64,000 nucleotides of DNA, from contig JAQGDQ010000116.1 of assembly GCA_030141605.1 (NCBI GenBank), positions 124,001-188,000 of the forward strand, written 5' to 3'. Every line of letters begins with the position of its first letter. Position 1 is the stretch's first letter. Under the pieces are notes generated by a model. It ran no database searches. It saw nothing but the letters and a program-made list of their open reading frames with translations, and was not told the origin of the DNA. The translations under genes and the position numbers were made by a program. The DNA is from Tubiluchus corallicola (Eukaryota; Priapulida; Priapulimorpha; Priapulimorphida; Tubiluchidae). Below, in pieces: positions 1 to 15,100 of this stretch.

Positions 1-333
1 GCATTATAGGTCTCACTACAAGTAAAATGTAACAAAACGTATGCTTTTGCAATAACATTTTTATACAATGAATCATTTAACAATAATAACTGTTCAAAAA
101 GAATCAATAATACTTAGTGCAGTTATAATTAAACTGTGCAAAACTAGATTCAGTAACCTTCTCAGCATGAAAAGTTTATGCACTCACGGGTGTGACATTT
201 CTAAGCTACAGATCTTAACTGTATACATTTAATACAATTTTGAGCATGCTAGCCATTTTGCTGCCTTTCAGTTCCACATCACTATACACTATGCAATGCA
301 CAGTGAAAAGTGTGAAAGCAGATTATCCAGTCA

Positions 334-2323
<1,990 letters not shown>

Positions 2324-2605
2324 CTGTAAGAACAAAAATAAAAGGTAAAAGTGCATAAAACACACAGCCAGTGTTTGTTAATTTGTGTAGCAATAGTCTG
2401 AAAATACACAGTACCAGCGCCAATGATGAAACACAATACTGTAGAAAAGACCTACTTGCTTTTTAATCTATCAGTTTCAAATAATGCCCCATTAGATACT
2501 AAAAGTACAATTAGATATTGAAGTACAACCAACTGCAGACTAAGCCAAGCAGTAGCTGCTCTACCCAGAAAATGAAATAAATGAGACTCCACAATTCAGC
2601 TAGAG

Positions 2606-2966
2606 CAGTGGCTCCTAAACTTTCTCGGACCGTTACCCAAATCGGGAAACCCGGTCGTGTCCATTACCCCCCACCTAGTACTACTTCTCCAACTCAAAAA
2701 GTAAACACATGTATATGCCACAAGCAAGCAAAATTATTTATGTTTGCTCGTGACATAAATAAATTTCCAGGTGTTGTTGTTGTATTGTTGCCAAAACAAG
2801 AATTACAATTACTGAACCTGCCGGAGGCCGTCTCTTCAAGAAGAAAACTGTAAAATGCATTCCGAGCGAAGTTTTAAAAATTTTCAGAGGGGTGCCCGTT
2901 ACCCGCCCCCCCAAAAAAACCATATTACCCCCAGGGGGTAATTTACCCCTACTTTGGGAACCACTG
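2606..2966. mobile_element. hAT-type MITE (361 bp)
   Basis: The ends are inverted repeats: left CAGTGGCTCCTAAA, right (reverse complement) CAGTGGTTCCCAAA. They are flanked by an 8-bp near-perfect target duplication, AGCTAGAG at 2598-2605 and AGCTAAAG at 2967-2974. CAGTGG termini and an 8-bp duplication are typical of hAT-superfamily nonautonomous elements. No transposase frame is present. The single mismatch in the duplication suggests an old insertion. Confidence 0.85.
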
Positions 2967-2974
2967 AGCTAAAG

Positions 2975-5520
2975 GGTAGGGGAAAGCACTGTAAGCTCAG
3001 CCTCCACCTATGCATGCTACATTTGAGTGTATTCTGGAAGGCTTAGCTGCAAATCAAATTTAAGAAGTATAATTTTCTTGAATGTGTTATATTACATAAT
3101 CATGTATTTATCTACTACTGGAACGATTCAACTTTTTATTTGAGTCATGTGACATAATCTCATTAAATTAAGTCTAGTGATTCAAAACAAAAGATTTTCC
3201 ACAATAAGTATAATTGGTAAGTTATAACTTTACTTAAAATCTCATGTTCTCAACTTACTTTTGACTAAAAAATTACAGCATAAAAATAGGTACGTGTTAA
3301 GTTGCCTAATAACTTTACATTGCACTCCTAGTTAGTCAGTACTGCATGGACTATATTATCAAAGATGTATAAATTTCTGAGTAGAATGTAGCACATGTAG
3401 CAATGTAGAATGTAAATAATGTAATATATATAAATAATGTTGTATAATTATGTAGTGGTGCCAGATTCTTTTACCTGCTCCTAGCCTGAGGCCCGGAGCT
3501 AAGATAAAATTTAATATATAATATAGCAACAGCTTAATCTAGTTTTTTAATTAAAGTCTGTAAACGTTAACTTGTTGTGTATCGACATATGTACCATATC
3601 GTGACTTAGGTGAATCGTTATAGATCTACAAATTTCACTGCAATTTTGACAATTATCAGTTCCTTGATAAATAGGTCAAAATTATGAATAGTCAATGCTC
3701 AATATTAGTAGCAAATTGCTAAGATAAACTGCATTTGAAACAGCAGCTTAAAACTATTTTGATAGGGCTATACAGATGATTAAATTATATTGAACGAGTT
3801 AGAGATACATTTTTTACAAAATTTCAGCAAAGAGTAATCCCTGATTATTCAATATTATAAATAATATATTAATATTGGTAGTAACAGACCAAAGATATGC
3901 CTACAATATACTAATCTACTATGAGACAGTAATGGAACTTGCATGCTATAATAATAAGAAAACCTGTCACACATATTCTGGGTAGTGCAGCTGTGTTGTG
4001 ATTGTGTTATGACTGTTGTGTGATTATTGTTTATTATTGTGATTATTGACAAATAGAGCATACAATGACCATCAAGACTGAAAGATGGTATACAAAAATG
4101 ACTAACGTTTCAAGTTACTACCGATTAGCACCATTTTGTTGAGTAAAAAATTTCTAATGTGTCATATTATGAAATCCAAATGTCTCAGACTTTGTAGGCC
4201 TACATGCGTAGTAAATTGTATAATAATGGGAGTAGCATTTATTTAATACATGCAAACTTGATATAATCAAATTAATTTGATCTTTTGACACAACAGTTTG
4301 TCATTAGGGCAGATCTAATGTGAGGGTGGAAAAACTGTCTTCAAATATTTCTTATTTTACATTATTCCATAATTATTTAACTATTTTGCAGTTAAGCTAA
4401 AGTGACTTTCTTAAAAAGTGAGATATGGATAGAAATGGAATTTTAGAGGCCAAATTTAAGAGTGGATTGTTTAATTTTTCTTGCTTTACATTGCTTGACA
4501 TTAAGAAATGAGCATTAGATTAGACCTACATATTTCCATTACTTGGCTGTGCTGCAAATTGCATTTCTGTGTACTGCATAAGTATCGTACACAATAAGAA
4601 TGATAATTTATTAATTACAATACTGTAATACTGTGTAATTGTTATCTTGGCTGAAAGACCTACCCGTCTTATGTACATAAGACTAAGAACGGGAAAATCT
4701 ACACATTATTGTTTTGCAGTGACAGAAGATTATTAACAGATAACTTTATGACGCTGCATAGTTCCGATTCATTGTTGCAGAGTGATGCTAAAAAACTAAA
4801 GTATACGGCAATGTGCCAGCTTTCATGCATGTGACAGATGACATATAAAGGTGTTGTTAGCGTGTCATACTCATAGTATTACTAGTAGTAGTAAATTAAA
4901 CTTAGCATACAGTGGCTATGCCAGGTCTTTAGGCTATCGTACGGCATTGGACTAGGAAGACAACTTTAGAGAAACAAACAACAATAACGAACGCAAGAGA
5001 GAACGAAAAGAATAAAAAAGGCACAAGACGAGTAAATCGTGCAAAGCCTACATAGACTTCGCCTTATCGATCTAGCCACCACGGCATTATGTATATATGA
5101 CTTGGACGACTTTCTGAGATTTTTAGTATAGTAGCATAAAGCTATTCATACGTGTTAGTATTTTTCAGAAGCTTGCGTGGATAAGCCGCGGCTGTACAAT
5201 GTACACACTAAATTTCGTGTTATTTTTTTCCAACACACGCTTTCTGTGTACGCTTCCATGTTAGTAAAGCTAGCCACTTCATTCAATGACACATTTAACA
5301 GCTAACATATAATTTCAGTTACTAGACGGGATAGAAAAAAACTGAATTACGTAGTTACTTAGGGATGGGTAACAACAAACTTGATTTCAGTAATTAAAAC
5401 TTAATTGTTTATTTTAACTAATCAATAATTAAAATATTAATTAGTTAATTAATTAAGCGGTATAAGATGCCGATTTCTTAAAACTTTATCCTCGACAGCA
5501 CCAAACCTAGGTAGATAGTA
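2975..5520. other. Gene-poor AT-rich stretch
   Basis: No supported exon, RNA gene or complete element was recognised on either strand. Several motifs such as GTAGGCCTAC (near 4195) are of the kind scattered through many marine invertebrate genomes. Confidence 0.5.
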
Positions 5521-5530
5521 ATATTAGTAA

Positions 5531-5562
5531 TAATGATGATGATGATGTCGGTGATGATGATG

Positions 5563-5594
<32 letters not shown>
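5531..5594. repeat. GAT and AAT microsatellite
   Basis: A run of GAT units, interrupted once, passes into about eleven AAT units. Confidence 0.95.
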
Positions 5595-5596
<2 letters not shown>

Positions 5597-5694
5597 AGTA
5601 GTAATAAAACATTTCCAATAAAAGTACTAAATATGCTGTAGTATAAGGAATTTTGTTCAAATGTTATACAAATTATCAACAACAACAAGCAAAT

Positions 5695-5928
5695 TCACAG
5701 TCTTAACTGATGGTGAAAGAAGTCCTCCATTGCTGTCCATGCTGACAATGTTTCAATTTGAATGTTAACAGAACACGGAATTTCTAAACGCAACCTCGTA
5801 ATTGTCTGACGATTAATGCCGTTGAGTGTTGGTGCCTTTATTCTGGTTACATTATGGTAGTTCAATGCTGTCCTTGCAATCGTACCAGCTGTTGTGTTTT
5901 GTTTCTCTCGGAAGGCTCGTAGAGAAAA
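5695..5928 (-). CDS. Possible terminal coding exon, unknown product
   Basis: A 77-codon open frame runs from a possible acceptor (TTTTCTAG ending at 5929) to a TGA at 5697-5695. It includes the peptide RIKAPTLNGINRQTITRLRL and a C-terminus AMEDFFHHQLRL. The composition looks more protein-like than the neighbouring random frames, but I recognise no family and found no joining exon. A second frame of similar character lies at 6512-6288 on the same strand. Chance frames of this length are common here, so this is weak. Confidence 0.2.
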   Translation of the reverse strand, partial: FSLRAFREKQNTTAGTIARTALNYHNVTRIKAPTLNGINRQTITRLRLEIPCSVNIQIETLSAWTAMEDFFHHQLRL

Positions 5929-8740
5929 CTAGAAAACACGCCGTCAAATAAAACTAGGTTATTTAGCTAGAATTCTACAACACAAAAGTATGAAGGAACA
6001 AGAAACGATTACTGTAAATGTGAAAATCTGGAAAACGTTTAAGTATATCTGAAAATGTAAGTATACAAGTATATGTCCGTGCGAGATTTGAGTGTGTCCT
6101 GTGTGCTCCCGTGTCGGTGGCCTGCTTTGCCTTATATAGCGTGCTGAAAAAACTTCCAGAAGTAATGTTCCTGGACATTCCAGACAAGTAAGGCGGTCAT
6201 TCCAAAGGAACATTCTACAATGTTCTATGTAATTCTAACAGATGCCAGCAATCTCCACAACAAACACCGGCAAATTGATTTACGTTTTCAAGTAATATGG
6301 AAATGCACAGTTGCCATCTTTTGATCTTTTGTCAAAATCACATCGTCTATTGGTCCTACCTCTACGGCAGTACAGTAATTTTTGTTAGTGGGGTACAAAA
6401 ACAATGAATAAATTTCAGAACAACTATTACACCAAAGTATCACTGAAACTTTGCAAGTTAGGTCTTCTATCTTAGCTGCATGTCCCTTTAGCTTGGCCAA
6501 GTCATGCCGCAAATGAAAGAAAAGGTTATTTTTTAAAGGTGCAGCAGGCCAACTTCTTGCTTCCTGGAGGGAATATAATTGCCAGTTTTCTTAACACTCC
6601 ATCTTGCCATCAGCAAACCTAGACTTCATGCAGGCATCAGATGCATCAGTAAATCTATTACAGATGCACATAAATGCGTAGAAAAAAATCTGCTTTCAGT
6701 AATATACAAAGTGGGTCTAAGACCACTTTAACGACGACTAGTGTAATTAAATTCAATTTTTTGTCTCTTTTACACGATATAACAATGTACAATATTTATA
6801 TGAGAACAATGCTGATATGATAATTGAGACAGGGTGGCTTAATTTAGTCACATAATTAATGGGTCACTTAGCAGCCACCCCTGGTTATGCAACATTAATT
6901 AGTATGGTTAATCATGTAACCCTAGTTGCAGCTTTGTGCGAGACTTTTTTAATTGTGAAAGTCTGCCATTTTGAAAAAAACGAGTGTTGCATACTGCTGT
7001 GCATGCATCCAGCCCTTAGAAATTACACTCTTGCCAGTGCCAGGAGAAACTATTACCCTGCAGTATTAAGTCCCAAGATAGCAATAGTGTACCAGTATTG
7101 TGGAATTTATCAAGCCAAATTATTGCAAGTTATGCCTTTTGTCAAATGGCCAGATATCTGCTGTACATTTGCTGATCGAAAAATTGCCTGAGTATTTGTG
7201 TGGCAGCCAACACTTTTTCATTTACTTCATTCAAATAAAGGGAACGTATGATTTTGTCAATAGGGTACTCAAAGATCTGACAATTAAGGAGTACAGGAGC
7301 AATTCGTTATCAGACAATTAAAATAACGTACATGCTCAGTGCTTACATCTCAATCCCCATGTTAATACATGAAACAACAAGTCAAACATCCATGCATGGT
7401 CACTGGCTCAATGTACAGTGCTAATTTCGACTAGTCTCACTTCACCTGTGGAGTACCTCAGGGATGTGTGTAGCTAAGTACGATCCCAACTTGTTCAACA
7501 CTCATTGTCTATCTGATAACAAAAATCCGCAGCTACATGTGGCGCTATGCTCGTTATCATATACGAGATGACTTTGATTATGTGATCTATCATTCAACTA
7601 ATATTTGCTATGAATAACGGAGTCTTAAGATCTGTACAGCACTTCTTGTATTTTTATCGGAAGGCGCTTACTATATAGTAGCGATGATCCATGAGAATGC
7701 CTGATTTTTCATTATGTTATGCATCCAGTTTTGTAGTTTTTAATTCTTGTTAGTTTGCAAATGGAGAGCGCTAAAGTCACAAAACTTACATGTAGATGCT
7801 CCGTAGAAAGTGTCAATGTGTGGATGGTGAGCATGCAGTAACCTCGATCGAAGAATTAAACACACTTCTCCTGGGGCTTTAAATTAAACTAAATTTTTTG
7901 ACAGTTATTGCAAGGAAGATGTGTAAAAAAAGCTAGAATTCTTTAAGAATCCGATTGAGACCCAAAATGGGTAACTTGAAGAGTACATATTTTATTATAG
8001 TGTGGACTTGAGGAAACTTGCATTGACTGAAGACGGCTATGGCAGAGACTCAAACTATGGTATGCTTAAAAAAGTGGTATTGTTTAATTTAGCACTCCAT
8101 GATAGGAATGGTGTGGTGAACATGCAGTGACCGTGGTCAAAGGGTTGAAGACATTTGTCCATTGGACATTGGTCAGTTTTTTCGTTAACATTCAACAATT
8201 CAACATCTCCTATGACTTTAGTTAAATTCAATTTTTTTCACTGATGTTTTTAGGTATTGCGGGACAGTGCACGTGTATTGGGGTTCTAAAAGCAAAGATT
8301 CTTTCAGTGCTTGAGATAGAACAGAATTTACACTGAGTAACTCTAAAACTATAGTAGCTAGGGTCACAAAAGCTGCTGGGAAGATTCCTGGGCCTGGGGT
8401 AGGGACTCCAGATACAAAAAATAGTATAATTTTCAAAATTATTATATGTAAGGTGCACATAAGTAAGGAGTAATGGTACAGAACAATTTATCGCATCAAT
8501 CAAAATATTTTTATGTTAGTGTTGTTAAGGTTCGGGGAACATTAATTTTATCTCCTACGATGTCTTTCAGCAGTTTCGTGATCGCTCATCCTGGTATTAC
8601 TAAGATCTATTGCAAAGGGCGCGTAATTAAACAAAACCGAAATAAATCACTTCGCATAAGTGCTGAAATGGGGAATCTATTTGTATGCATCAGCTGATTT
8701 TGGTGATGAATGATGTTCAACGTATATAATAAACTGTTAT
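5929..8740. other. No gene recognised
   Basis: AT-rich sequence without a supported exon. Two short segments near 7815-7880 and 8110-8170 resemble each other (both contain GTGA-CATGCAGT-ACC followed by GAAG and a CACTT/CATTT-TCC stretch) and may be fragments of one diverged repeat. Confidence 0.4.
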
Positions 8741-8743
8741 GTA

Positions 8744-9447
8744 CAGAAAGCCTTCACTATTTCATTCATGTTCGACAGTCAAAGATGCAGGTACAGTAAT
8801 CAGCCAGTGTTCCTTGTGACTTACAAGAGTAAACATCATATAGCAAATAAGAGCAAAGAGTTAAAAAGTTTGAAAAATTGAGCATAAGACTAAATATCTG
8901 ACAGTTAAGGAGAAACTGAAAATTTTAGAGCAGTACGATAAACTTCCAAAAATGGCACAGAGGTGTGCAACAGCACATTTGAAAATGTGGAATTTAGGCA
9001 TTACTTCGTTTCTAAAATTCATTAAAAACCTTTGCAGTGCATACTAAGCTGATGACTCATCCGGAAAAAAACCGTCCCTTATACTTAGTTATAGCTGAAG
9101 TTGAGTCAGACTGATGGTGTATCTCTAGACCTGTACGTTTCTGTGCTTTTACCCATATTTTTATGGGTTATTGCTACACATTCAGTGCAAATGGTATGTA
9201 GGACACGGGACCTGATGATGTCGTCCCTTATAACCGAAAGTTCCTTATATATGACGATTTTTACTGCGGAAAAACGTTACGAAAAATCGGGACCAGTGTG
9301 GTGGCCCCTTATAAGCGAGTGTCCCTTATAAGCGAGTACCTTATACCGGAGGTTAACTGTACTTCTATACCAGTAATACTACACCCATCAGTTAAATGGG
9401 TCAAAACACTCTGGTCCCAAAGGGAGTCTATTAAGCAGTGCCTACTG
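8744..9447 (+). mobile_element. Pogo/Tigger-like transposon remnant (copy B)
   Basis: The segment from about 8890 encodes a short piece of pogo/Tigger transposase N-terminus (TKYLTVKEKLKILEQYDKLP, a psq-type helix-turn-helix). It then jumps directly to the 3' noncoding part shared with copy A at 37589-38522 (reverse complement of AGTAATGCCTAAATTCC and following). The right terminus, CAGTAGGCACTGCTTAATAG on the minus strand, abuts TA at 9448-9449. The left end is uncertain: TA-CAG occurs at 8742 and near 8792. A smaller element interrupts it at about 9060-9359. The element is internally deleted and dead. Confidence 0.7.
9060..9359. mobile_element. Nested TA-flanked MITE inside copy B
   Basis: The right end, read on the minus strand, is TA-CAGTTAACCTCCGGTATAAG, typical of pogo-like termini. 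It is followed inward by repeated CCCTTATAAG blocks. Copy A lacks this segment: its sequence passes straight from the GACTCA motif to TACTT, whereas here about 300 bp lie between. The left terminus begins at TCCGG and appears to have lost roughly the first 11 bases. Confidence 0.6.
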
Positions 9448-9519
9448 TAAAATGTGACTCGCAGTAATACATTACAACAAATTTCACTAAATCATATTTA
9501 AGCTATACGACCGCTATTG

Positions 9520-10080
9520 TCAATGGCAGTGCTCATTGGAATCGGATACCACAGTCAGCAATTTCTTTTTCCAGCCAAAAACGAACTAACCGGTCGCTGC
9601 ACCAAACACGACACCCAGACACAACCAAACATTGTACGTCATGAATATTAACATAAGTAAATAACTGATACAGACTTGGAACAAATGTATCGTTGTCTGC
9701 ACTATGTGTACTTGATGTTTCGGCTGGCTGATATACACCGTACCTTCGTCATCTCTCTTCTCAGGTGTTGGACTGCAGTACTAGACTGGTTGCACTTTCT
9801 GCGTGCACAGCAGTAAATATTCACGTAGCAATTTTAGTCCCTCGTACAGCACTGAAAGCATGAAACAAATGACTACGGCACCAAACATGCTGCCGGCCGA
9901 AGTCAGATGCCAAGCATCGAATAAGATGATTTCATTTGTGCCAAAATGAAACCACATCTTCATTTGATAATCACCAATGGTTGGGTGATGAGACATGGAC
10001 TTTGTTTCATCCTCTGCCATGCCATCATGAGGGGAGTTTTTCATCATCGTCATTTCACTATCATGAGTTTCATGTGTCAT
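9520..10080 (-). pseudogene. CTR-family copper transporter frame with two in-frame TAG codons
   Basis: A single uninterrupted frame of 186 sense or TAG codons ends in TGA at 9522-9520, near the length of human CTR1 (190 aa). CTR proteins import Cu(I) as trimers. Visible hallmarks are a Met/His-rich N-terminus (MTHETHDSEMTMMK), the M-x-M at residues 40-42 before TM1 (MKMWFHFG), the TM2 M-x3-M (MLIFM within [10 protein letters not shown]), the TM3 G-x3-G (GAATG) and the terminal HCH. TAG interrupts it at codon 100 (9783-9781), in the cytosolic loop, and at codon 165 (9588-9586), where homologs have Tyr in GYF. There is no intron and no indel. It may be a retrocopy pseudogene, a sequence with base errors, or a recoded gene; a retrocopy or base errors seem likeliest. 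Its end lies 72 bp from transposon copy B. Confidence 0.85.
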
Positions 10081-12101
10081 GATCGTTAAGCTCTTCCACT
10101 ACAGAACTACAGATAAGTATTAAAAATAGAATTCTGCTCTTCTAATTTACTCCTGCGTGCCAAAAATTATTATATACCTGCAGGAGGACAACTGTTAACA
10201 TATTTAGATTTTGCACAGAAAGACTTAAACACTTAGAAATAAATCCACTTGGGGCATTGCAACGAGTAGGGAGTCCTGGCATAGGGAGGTGAGCAGAATC
10301 ATGTCCCTGTACGTATGATTCATTGGATGATGATGATGATATATAATAATTTTAATAATTCTTTGTCATGTCAAGTACTGCAAGAATTATGCAACGTGTT
10401 ATCTTATGACGAGATTACCTCATTATGAATAAAGCTACCCGGAGTGACAGCCTTACAAGATTCGCGAACAGAAACACAATTTGAATATGAGAAAGCTCTT
10501 TTTATGTGGTAAGGCAAAAGAGCCGGATTCTATGGTTAGGTGTCTTTGAGTTATGCAAACTCGCTTTTTGCATACTTTAAGATTTCCAGTGAGTGCAGGA
10601 GCCGGCGAGTAGGTACTCCCTATTCCATCGCACTTCATCTAGTCCAGCACATAACTAATGAAGTTCCGCAGGGCTTCATTACGTAAATGGAAGTATTTAG
10701 TTTAGTCACTCTAATTGTTGCCATCACCTTGCTTCTGAAATGTCATAACAGCAATTGAAACATTTGCTTTTCTTAGCAAGAGAATGTATCGTGATAGGAC
10801 TACTATTATTTTTTTCTATATTATCTTCCTTTACTACCAGCTAATACATTAGTGAAAAGCATGAGTATTTGTTTATTTAATCCTGGTATCGAAGCGTTGT
10901 ACTACTATAAAAGATAAACTTTTGAACATTCTTAGTTTCTTCACCTTTGTTGAAATAAGTTGTTAGCAAAATTTAATTGTAAGCAACCTGGTGAGCCTGC
11001 ACAGAACCAAATGGTGCTTTTTGCTACTTGTTGGTTCTTGCAGTATAATTAACAACCGTTGGCCCCTTGCTAACCCTTCTGTTAGGTTAAAATTTTATGC
11101 ATCTATGAGTACACTATGAGGGAAATATTTAAATGAATGACTTCATAAGTTTCATACTAAAGCAGTGGCTTTTCTATTTGATTTTCACATTTTTATTGTA
11201 TGAGAACAATAAAACTTGATAAAATTTTCTATTACAATTCCTTTACAACCCTTTGCAGTAATAACAAACGATTAGATATGGCTTTATGACGCCACAATTA
11301 TAAACTCTTGCTTCCATTTGTGAATTTTTGTATATTAAGTATAAATTATTTGATCATGATTGCAGGTAGCTCGAAAAAGCGAATGTGATTGTGATTACAA
11401 TAAAAAATCTTCATGGTCATGATCATGACCTCAATCAGTTTTTATGACTGCTAACAAAAGTGACAATAACAGCTCTAGAAATTGGAACTGTCCCATGAAT
11501 AAAAGGATTTCTGGCAACTATTTTTATACATAATTAAATTGTAACTGCCGATTAATATGTAAAATTGGTGCGTTATGTAAACGTTTGCCTTATTCTGTGA
11601 GTTTAGAATTTCACTTGGAAGTATTCAGCTTTTTAAAAAATTTTCCTATATTTTATGTGGTACATGATAGAATATAATTTTGCAATTTGAGCAAGACATT
11701 TAAAGTGTTTTTCTGTATTTCTAATTATTTTATAATGTATTTTACTATCACCATCACTCCATTAAGCAGCTCACATAACTAGACTAATATTTCTTCATGA
11801 TGAAGCTAATTTCTCAACTAACTTGCAGTGACGGGCTACTACTTTTTTCATCTGAAAGTTATGTTCTACTGGTAACGTAGAATTATATACCTTACATGGC
11901 ACTTGCAACGCCACACTAGCGGCATAAACGTAGAGCTATTTATGTATTGAATTGATATGTTTCAGTTGGTGATGTTCATATTAAAAAAAATTGTATGTTA
12001 TTATTTTCTAGATTATAAGACACAGCTACCAATTATTATGAGTTGAAAGCTGTCTGAAGAGTATTTGCCACATAGTGCTTATCTTTGAGGATCAAATCGT
12101 C
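10081..12101. other. Intergenic region upstream of GPR137
   Basis: About 2 kb between the divergent CTR frame and GPR137. It presumably holds both promoters and the GPR137 5' UTR, but no core promoter element could be assigned with confidence. A short GAT run lies at 10328-10340. Confidence 0.5.
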
Positions 12102-15100
12102 ATGAAAGAAAGTGTGACAACAGCTGGAACTGTGACTGCTAATGTGGTACCTGCCGTGTTACCTAGTGTCAGACTGAGTTTAACCATAGTTTACACAGTT
12201 CTTTATTCATTTTTATTCTTTGCTGTTTTTCTGCAGTTGATACTCATACTGTATTATAGACATAAGAGACTGAGCTACCAAAGTGTGTTTCTGTTTCTAT
12301 GTTTAATATGGTCAGGACTGCGCACCACTTTATTCAGTTTTTATTTTGAAGAAGAAAATATTGTTCTCGTAAACAATTTATCATCGTTTTGGTATTGGCT
12401 TCTCTACTGCTGTCCAGTTTGTCTTCAGTTTTTTACTCTGTGCCTCCTTACAGAATTTTTCACTCAGGTAATTTTATTCAGTTCTATTATCCTTTGTTTT
12501 AAGTTGAATATGCTGGCTACTATTGCACAATTTTTACTCTGTAGTTATTATGTGGTCCACTTCGTGGTATTTTTCCTTGATCAAAACATTTTTGTGTAAC
12601 TTTTCTCGCATTTTCCTATTAAAAATATTTATAAAATGATTTAGCTTAAGCCTACACAGACTTTGAATGGAAATTTAAATTTCTTATTTGGTTGCAAGAA
12701 AGGTAATATGTTTATTTTCATAATTTTAGATGGTATTTCGGGCAAAAGCTAGAAATGGATTAAGCAGATGCAGGTATAATGTGTTTAATATATCAGATGT
12801 ACTTTTTATACATTACATGTTGTTTTTTATCTCAGAGCAAAATCTTTAAAGAAGGCACATAAACAAAATTTTTTTGGTTTTGTACCTCCACAAGCAAAAC
12901 TGATACACAGTCAGAACCTAAGCAGACAATATTCCTACTAAGAAACTATCAGTCGCAGTTATGGTATCATGATTAAGTAGCTATTACTTGTTCTTTTTGA
13001 TATATAGAACTAAGTAGTGTAATAGTATATGTTGAACTTATGTCAATTTACAGTTCTGTTAACTTTCATATACTTTCTTTTCAGAAAACCATTTTATGTC
13101 AGCCTGGTAGTGTCCGTGTTGCTTTTTACAATTGTAAACATAGTCAGTGCAGTCTTTACAAAAATATATCGACAAGACATCCACGAGTCAGTTCCATTAT
13201 CACTTATTTATCTGAGAGTTATTGTAAACGATGGTCTTTTCATTGCTCAGGGAATTCTCTTGTCCATTGCACTTTATCAGCTAGCAACTGTATCAACAGC
13301 AACTTTGTTGCTAGAAGCTAGGGTATGTTGTATCATTCTTTGATTGTTTCTATTACTCTGTTAATTTAGGAAATGATTTTAGTTGCCTTTTTGCCTGGGT
13401 TTAGCGAGAGGCGAGTTGCTGTTTGTCATTGAAACTACCTCTGATGAGGCTTCTAAAATGCTGAACACCAAAAATGTGCTGCGTATGTCTAAATGTCCTA
13501 CTCTTACAACTGTTGAATTCTTGTGTCTGAATGTCCTCCTCTTACAATTGATGAATTCTTATGCCTAAATGGCCTATATGTCCGATTGACCCGTGTGTTC
13601 AAATAACTTATGCACTTCAAATACCTCGTGTACAAATTACGTACCTTGTGTACAAATTATCTATGTGTATGTGTTACCCATATGCTTTCCGGTGTCCAAA
13701 TGTGTATGTCTATTTTAATCAAAATTTAGGGCCTGAGGCAATAGCCTTATTAGCCTAATGATTTTATACCCCCACTTGGAGCATGGAGGGTCATACTTGC
13801 TAAAGAGTTAGGTTTCAGCACTGTCACAATCATACATCATTAGCAATAAGCCCTGCTATTGGGTGCTAGATTTTCATCTGCAGTCAGCCTAATTGTGTAA
13901 AAACATAATGTTGTAAATGTTTGTTAAATATCATTTTGCTTGTTTTGTTTTTGCTAATCTTGATCATATTTTGCAAGTACAATTAACTTTTTTCAGGGTA
14001 CAAGTAAATGTCAAGCAGTTACAGCATGTGTATTTGTAGTTCTACTATATACCTCACGGGCTATTTATAATATGCTGGTGGTGCTCTCTCATGACATTCG
14101 TCTACCAGCCTTTGGCTATAGCTGGACAAATGTGTCAGACCAGGTAATAGAAAAGAAATGTGAATATTACTTTCTGTTGGTAAACACATCATTCAATAAA
14201 CTGGTTTTATTCGGTTTACTGATTGTTTCAAAGTGCATTGTGCTAGATCATGAATGTTGCATTTGCATTTTCATTCTGCTTTGCGAAGAAATTTACTGAT
14301 GCACATTTCTTTATCTTTTTTTTTTTGTTTTAGGCTGATATTATTGGTAAAGATCTCACAAACGTATATGTGTCATTCGGAGTAATTTTGTTCATTTGGG
14401 AGTTTCTTCCGACATTTGTAGTCATCTGTTTCTTTCGAGTGCGAATTCCTGAAGGTAGAATGGTGCGTCTCTTTAAATGCTGTTTTTCTAAATTATGAAG
14501 TTTCAATGCAGTTTTTCACTAATTAACTTAAGAAGGCTTGAGTATACCAGACTTTTATTCACAACAGAAGCAATATGGATATAACAGTAATACAGTAAGC
14601 CTCGGGAAATGAGTCATTTGCGTAGCATTTCATGTTAATTTATACTTGCAAGTTTAATTAAATTTGAAGGTCTTAAATGATGCAACATTTGGAAAAGTTG
14701 CAGTTTTAATTGTCTATTGAATTTACTTTACCAAGTTTTCAAGTTTCTCTTGTTCAGTCTTAGCTCTTTAACCTCATACTACTATCATTCTTAGCAAATA
14801 AAGCACTCGGTGCATTGTAACACAAAAGCACAGTCGCGCAAGTTTTTTGAAAATGCTGCTTTTTGTATAAAAATTTAATTGTGCATGTGCCGTTCATATG
14901 TGCATGCTTTAATTAAGTATTTTGTGATTCAACTTTTTTCATTTTAAGTATGCTGTTTTTTTGTGAATTTTTTTTTCTTGAATATATTTGAGGGTGACTG
15001 CAACCATTTTTCTAGTAATGTAGATTTTTGGGTAATTCTAAACTTAGCTGCTAAATGCATAATTAATTATTCAGATTTCATTTGTCATTGGAGTCGTTCG

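Noticed and set aside
7500-7600. Minus-strand peptide HIIKVISYM resembling the second membrane segment of copper transporters
   Set aside because: The true TM2-TM3 region was found in frame directly downstream of TM1 at 9520-9780, and the resemblance here ends after a few residues.
8218-8503. Two overlapping minus-strand frames of 80-90 codons
   Set aside because: No family motif, no convincing splice acceptor, and neither frame has a better composition than random AT-rich sequence.
12075-12101. Upstream extension of GPR137 from a GTG codon
   Set aside because: There is no ATG in frame there; the ATG at 12102 gives the normal N-terminus length for the family.
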